Positions 59,367 through 64,000 of a stretch of 64,000 nucleotides of DNA are shown here, in pieces. The notes beneath the pieces are model-generated. The model was not told the DNA's origin. It saw only the letters and a list, made by a program, of their open reading frames with translations, and searched no databases. Source of the DNA: Salvator merianae (Eukaryota; Chordata; Lepidosauria; Squamata; Teiidae); NCBI GenBank assembly GCA_003586115.2, contig QVOM02000116.1, forward strand, positions 39,996,128 through 40,060,127. Reading direction: 5' to 3'. Each line of letters starts with the position of its first letter. Within the stretch, counting starts at the first letter, position 1. The position numbers and the translations under genes were made by a program.

Positions 59367-59546
59367 CGCCCTTTCTGCACTTGACCTTATTCCAGATTAT
59401 ATCTTGGAATAGGGATCTGCCATCAGCATGCTACTATGAACTATGGCAGACCGCACCTGGGGCCTGCTATAATCAGCACTAGTGTGTGGATAGCAGGTCC
59501 CTATTCTGGGATATAGTACAGAATAAAGCCAAGTGCAGAAAGGGCC
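59367..59546. mobile_element. PIF/Harbinger-like MITE, family A, full-length copy
   Basis: It begins CGCCCTTTCTGCACTTGACC and ends GCCAAGTGCAGAAAGGGCC. The arms ATTATATCTTGGAATAGGGA and CCCTATTCTGGGATATAGTA are inverted relatives, and the centre has GCACCTGGGGCCTGC. It is 180 bp like the copies at 25379 and 31696. The flanks do not show a clean 3-bp duplication. Confidence 0.65.
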
Positions 59547-59599
59547 TTAGTCACCATCTTGGATGTTAACTTTTTGGCAGCTAACCAAACAAACCAGAA

Positions 59600-60175
59600 G
59601 CTGTTAAGGATACATGCAATGCCCCAGCACCAGAGATTATGCAAATGAATAGTGGTCAAGAAAGCAGCAGCAAACCATTGTCAACACCTACTCCCACAAA
59701 GACCAACACCTCATTACCTAAGATTAGCTGCCAAAAAGTTAACATTCAAGAGACATCTATAAGAAGGGTGACTAGATCCAGCACACCATCAGTTGTTTTG
59801 GCTCTTCCAGATTCTCCTTGTAGGGATGGGAGAGAAAGGAGGAGGCATGCATTTTGAGAGTAAACTGTGGTGCCCAAGGCAAACAAAGAATAACTTCCGC
59901 TGCATTGTCTTGTTTGTTAAAAAATCAAACAATTTGAAGGTGTGAAATGGGACAATGTGGAGGAAACTAGGAAATGCATGCCAGGTGCTGTGCTCCTTTC
60001 CCACTCCAACAGTGACATTCTCACTCTCCTGAGTAAAATGCCCAGAACAAAGTCTGTCATTGGACAGGAGGAAATGCGGAACCCTCCCTTTCCACATCCA
60101 AAAAAAGTACAGTTCTATCCCCAAATAGTCTACTTGCACATTCTCACTTTGCGAAATAAAAAAAGCTAATGATCT
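59600..60175 (+). pseudogene. Coding-like segment of unknown origin
   Basis: In one plus-strand frame an open stretch at 59639-59857 (rich in S, T, P and K, with RRVTRSSTPSVVLALPDSP) is followed after several stops by another at 59942-60169 (WDNVEETRKCMPGAVLLSHS, then LLSKMPRTKSV) in the same frame. The composition looks more protein-like than the surrounding noise, and the segment could be a decayed processed gene copy. I do not recognise the protein, and no poly-A tail or exon boundary is evident. It could equally be chance. Confidence 0.2.
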
Positions 60176-60459
60176 GAAACAGGCTGAGAACTCACTTGAT
60201 CTGAATGCAAGTCCTAATTTGGGCAATTTAGCCCAGAAAAGGAATGGAAAGGCAGTCGGAACTGAAGACAGCCTATAAACTGATTAAATGCTGTGTCTGA
60301 ATGTGCCCTATTTAGTTCAGTTTAGTTTAGTTTGGCAATTGGGTGGGATGGATGAGATGTAAGGGATGAATGCATCAAAGTTCAAAGACTTACTTTGCAG
60401 ATATGAGAAGAAGTATGCACTGCAGCATTTCTGTGCATTCTCACAACCCCAAAAGCCTA

Positions 60460-60779
60460 GGACCCTTTCTACAGCCTTAATCCAGATCATTGGTAGACCT
60501 ATTTAATTGGGTCTACCAGTGGACCAATGGCCTGATCCAGAACATGGGAGACCTGCAGAAACCACCATCGTTATGCACACATGCACACCCGAGGCCCCGA
60601 GGCTAGGAACTTTTGTTCCTAGCCCTTGGAGGCATGGAGCATCCCAGGCCATGGCATGGGCTGATCTGGATCACAGCCATCATGAAGATGATGCTAATCC
60701 CGCCTATGGCTTGCTGTGGTCGGGATCATTGGGCTTTGCTACTCTGGCCGTCCTAATCCAGGTAAATATGGAAAGGGCC
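60460..60779. mobile_element. PIF/Harbinger-like MITE, family D, copy 2
   Basis: It begins GGACCCTTTCTACAGCCTTA and ends TAAATATGGAAAGGGCC. It carries GATCTGGATCA words and a perfect hairpin, GGCTAGGAAC-TTTT-GTTCCTAGCC, at 60601-60624. The same hairpin, mutated, occurs in copy 1 at 30739. No coding content. Confidence 0.6.
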
Positions 60780-60803
60780 TTAGAATGAAATTGGTCCACT
60801 CCT

Positions 60804-61000
60804 AGATTACCATCGCTCAGTGGTAAAGTAACTGCCTGGAATGTGGAAGGTCACAGGTTTGACCCTTGGCAACTCCCCAGAAGAAGGTTTTGGCAAACCA
60901 CTGCTGGAACCTTGCTAAGGCAACTCCATGGATGTGTCCATGAATCAGCTAACACTTGATTTGGAGGATGGATGAAATTTCCTTTCTTCTTTTCCTATTG
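60804..61000 (+). repeat. tRNA-derived SINE
   Basis: The head has an A-box-like CATCGCTCAGTGGTAAAG and a B-box-like AGGTTTGACCCTTGGC about 35 bases later, with the spacing of a tRNA gene promoter. The body follows with TTTTGGCAAACCACTGCTGG and ACTCCATGGATGTGTCCATG, as in common amniote tRNA-SINEs. It is diverged, and no clear tail remains. Confidence 0.6.
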
Positions 61001-61582
61001 CCAACAAAGTGATCGTTAAGCAGTAGCAACCATTATGATTGCACTATGGATCTGCCTCCCTGACTTCTGTTAACTCCTTGTGGTTCCATTGTGGCCACAG
61101 AATCAAGCATGATGGAGTTGCCCATAGTGCTATCTAGAGCACGGACACTACTGCCACCAATAAACAGCTGGTGTTAAGGCAGCTGGGCTCCTGCCCTTCC
61201 TCCACCTACAGATCTGCTTTTTAGCATCAGAGCATGCAGCAGCTTGAATGCATGCCAGGGCATCCTCACATTATTGTTGCAATACACATACAGGTGTGCA
61301 AAGTGGTGTGGACAGCAGGATAATGATGAATCTACTGTAGGATCCTCCCATTTTGTGAATGCAGCCTATGTGATTAAATATGCTAAGTAGTACACCTTCT
61401 GTACTTTAGCATTTGGTCTCCTATTTTAAGTCAAGTCCTTCAATCTTGCCCCCCAAAGTACTCTGATCACGTAGAAAGTGCCCCTGTTCAGCCCTGAGAA
61501 ACTGCAGTTTATCTTGTATTGAAAGAATGAAAGAATCAAGCTTCTTTCTAGCACACAGCTTCTAACCTTTCCACTTCGTCTT
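61001..61582. other. Non-genic stretch
   Basis: No gene or repeat is recognised. Confidence 0.4.
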
Positions 61583-61675
61583 GTCGGTGAATTACAACTC
61601 CCATCATTCTTTGCCAGTAGCTATTCTGGCTAGTGCTGCTAGAAGTTATAATTCAGCAGCCTCTAGTAGAAGCTG
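61583..61675. repeat. Palindromic repeat, family K
   Basis: GTGAATTACAACTCCCATCA on the left is matched on the right by the inverted TGCTGCTAGAAGTTATAATTC. This is the common reptile ACTACAACTCCCATCAT element, also at 41975 and 30240. Confidence 0.55.
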
Positions 61676-62210
61676 ATACATTGGAAGCCTATATTTACCT
61701 GCAGAAGAATGGATTCACACAGAGGACCAAATATTCTTATGTGTTAAGTATTGCATCTAGCTCCCCTAGTAACACATGTACAAACTAGAACATGATTTCT
61801 TGCATGCTGCATTTCAGGTTTACGAATGATAAAGTATTCACTATTCAGATGAGTAAATACAGACATGGAAAGCTAGCAGAAGGGAGGTGGGCTTGGGCTA
61901 CCATAAAATGTCCATTAGTAAATTAGAGAGACTGTTAACAGTCATGTGAGAAGTTCAAGGACGCAATCTTGTTAAACAGCCATTTTGCATATGAAGTTAT
62001 TATCCTGTGGTACAGGGTTCCATAACATTGATGTTTTCAGGTAAAATTTATTAATGGTCTCCTGAAAGAATCAGTGTTCAAAGAGAAGAAAATGAATGTG
62101 GTTTAGCGACATTATATTGTAATCTCTTTTTATTCCGTCTTTAAGGGAGAACTTTTTCCATTCTTTCCAATGCTTTCCCTTTTTTATTTTGGGAAGACAG
62201 TGCTGGTATT

Positions 62211-62475
62211 AGAACATAAGAGGAGCCCTGCTGGATACTGAGTCACGGCCCATCTAGTCCAGCATCCTGTCTCAGACAATGGCCCACCAATTGCTTCTGA
62301 GCATTTTCAAGCAGAACATAAAGGCAAAACCTTCATTTGCTCTTGACTCCCTCCAAATGGACTTCAGAGGCATCCTGTCTGTCTCTCCACCCTGGAGGCA
62401 ATACCTAGACATCCATTCTTGTGTCAAAAAATTCTGGCAATCAATCTTGTAATGTTTAAAGATTCCACTCTTCAA
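62211..62475 (-). mobile_element. CR1/L3-like LINE 3' end, minus strand
   Basis: AGAACATAAGAGGAGCCCTG, CGGCCCATCTAGTCCAGCAT and CCTGTCTCAGACAATGGCCC form the inverse of the family terminus. Further on, GCAATTGGTGGG and GGTTTTGCCTTTATGTTCTG (minus strand) match the UTR at 7104-7363 block by block. Only the UTR and perhaps the last codons remain. Confidence 0.65.
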
Positions 62476-64000
62476 ATTATTTGAAGGAATTACCATCAAG
62501 GTAGAAGAAACCCAATAGGTTAACATGTTTCAGAAACGTGTTCTGTACACTTTTGCCCTTCTAATCTCTTCTTATCGGTTCTTAGTTCCCAGGTGACCAA
62601 TGCTCTGAGGTTAAGAATAACTGTTTGAACCCTGAACTCTGCCACCTTTTAAAGTTGAACATTTTAAAATAAAAATAAAAATGAAAAAGTGGGTGTTTTT
62701 CTACTTCTTTAGAGCCTCTTGACTTTCAGAAGGGCAAAGATAACAAAATATTATTGTATGAGAACCCAGTGTGCGGAATTTAACAGATGGGTATTAATCT
62801 GTCAGGAACTTAGTTGACAGAGAGAAGGATGCAATTTACAAGGAAATCAAAGAAAACATGGAGTTTGCCTTTTAGATTTAGCTTAGCAAAGATATATATT
62901 TGCCGTGTGAGCTAGCGGGAAAAGATAGGAATGTATGTGTCTTACAAACAAAAACTTGGTTTATTCTCCTCTGAACTTGGGGGCTGGGGAGGAAAATCCA
63001 GCCACAAATTGTTTATGTAAAGAACAGAATGTAACTCTGCCAGGATTTGGGACACAGCAAATGAACATTTTATAGGAAACAGACGTATTCTCTTCAGAGA
63101 ACAGATATTTGAAAACACCTTTTTCAGAAAAATAAAGGAGAAGGTGGGAACAGAAATGTTTACTTTGTAGGGGAAAAATAAAAGATGGTATGAGATCTGA
63201 TCTCCTTGGGTTCTGATCTCCTGACTTGGCCAGTCTTTCAGTAGGAAATGGATGGGCATTCTCAAGGGATGAAAGTGTTTTGTTTTTTTTTTCCTCTCTG
63301 TCTCTCTCTCTTTAAGTCAATGTACTATTTTTCTTCTCCTTTCTACAGTTTTGGCTCTGTTATGAAAGCTGACTCATTCATTTTAATGTTCTTCTCTGTT
63401 TAGTCTTGTATTATTATAGACCATATTCGTACTTCCTTTCCAGGGATTCTGGACTAGAGTGGGATGCTCCAGTCTGAAACAGGCAAACCATCTCAAGCTG
63501 GAACAGATTGCTCCTGGAGAAGAACAAGGCCATCCGCACTGGGACAGCCTGTTCTATGCCAACTCCTGCACAATCTCTGAATGCTTTGAAGGCCAAAAAT
63601 GAAAATCCCTAGCCTTCAGAGCTCCTGGGGTCCAAAATCGGTGGCACATGTCTCTGTGCTTTCTGTACCACCCCCTAGTATGCAAAAGTTTTGTCCTTAA
63701 AAAAGAGGAAAAAGATAGTATTTGATAGTAATCAAGGATCTCAGACCACAACTGTAATAATGCACTGCTAATAAAATAATGCTCATTATTTCATTAAATT
63801 TATGAATAAATTTAAATATATAGTATATGGAGAATTTGATAGATTATATTGTCTATTCTGTGGTGGTCTATATTTATATAATGATTACACTAATTATTTT
63901 GCTCAGTTATGGGTTATAATATATACAATTTTTTTTTTTTCCACAGCCAGTTAAAACCCCGCAGAATATAACCACCTGACTCCCTGAGTGCCTTACATAA
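62476..64000. other. Non-genic stretch
   Basis: No gene is recognised. A T-run with a following CT tract lies at 63281-63312. A segment at 63430-63560 (GGATTCTGGACTAGAGTGGG, AAGCTGGAACAGATTGCTCC, GGGACAGCCTGTTCTATGCC) resembles MITE interiors but has no clear ends. Confidence 0.4.

Noticed and set aside
60804..60869. Functional tRNA gene
   Set aside because: A-box and B-box are present, but the acceptor and anticodon stems do not pair and a SINE body follows.

Overview
The window looks like intergenic or intronic DNA from a reptile, most likely a squamate (lizard, gecko or snake). The evidence is the repeat content. There are CR1 LINEs with the typical sauropsid 3' end and ATTCTATG tail, an L1 3' fragment with a poly-A tail, tRNA-headed SINEs of the squamate type, and many short palindromic DNA transposons. 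The background is AT-rich and CpG-poor. The species cannot be named from the sequence. I found no host gene, tRNA, rRNA or CRISPR array. Long open frames are either inside transposons or chance readings.

Layout. 1-9 kb is mostly unique AT-rich DNA with a 120-bp perfect-ended palindrome (4806-4925), a minus-strand SINE and LINE 3' ends. 9-13 kb holds a MITE with 3-bp target duplication, a long hairpin (11857-12054) and a hAT-like relic. 13-23 kb is sparse, with two SINEs near 18.8-19.1 kb. 23-43 kb is crowded with MITEs whose ends read roughly GGGCC-TTTT-NGCACT, several with exact 3-bp flanking duplications (CTA, CTG, TGA, TTA). It also contains an ambiguous base at 32061 beside a repeated 86-bp stretch that looks like an unmerged filled/empty allele pair. 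43-50 kb has two very similar CR1 copies in opposite orientation, one with an intact 491-codon reverse transcriptase frame, and a CpG-rich MITE. 51.9-55.4 kb is a decayed minus-strand LINE with endonuclease and reverse transcriptase remnants, interrupted by two MITEs and ending at a third palindromic element. 55-64 kb is mostly unique, with an old CR1, more MITEs, a tRNA-SINE and a short unidentified coding-like segment.

The main theme is a community of non-autonomous DNA transposons. Several families differ internally but share the same terminal logic (GG[GC]CC start, a GCACT or CACACT motif about 10 bases in, 3-bp duplications). This fits the PIF/Harbinger superfamily and suggests that one transposase moved many short passengers. 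No transposase gene is visible here. Insertion order can be read from nesting: the decayed LINE is old, and the CpG-rich and GGTATGGTAT-type MITEs inside it are younger.
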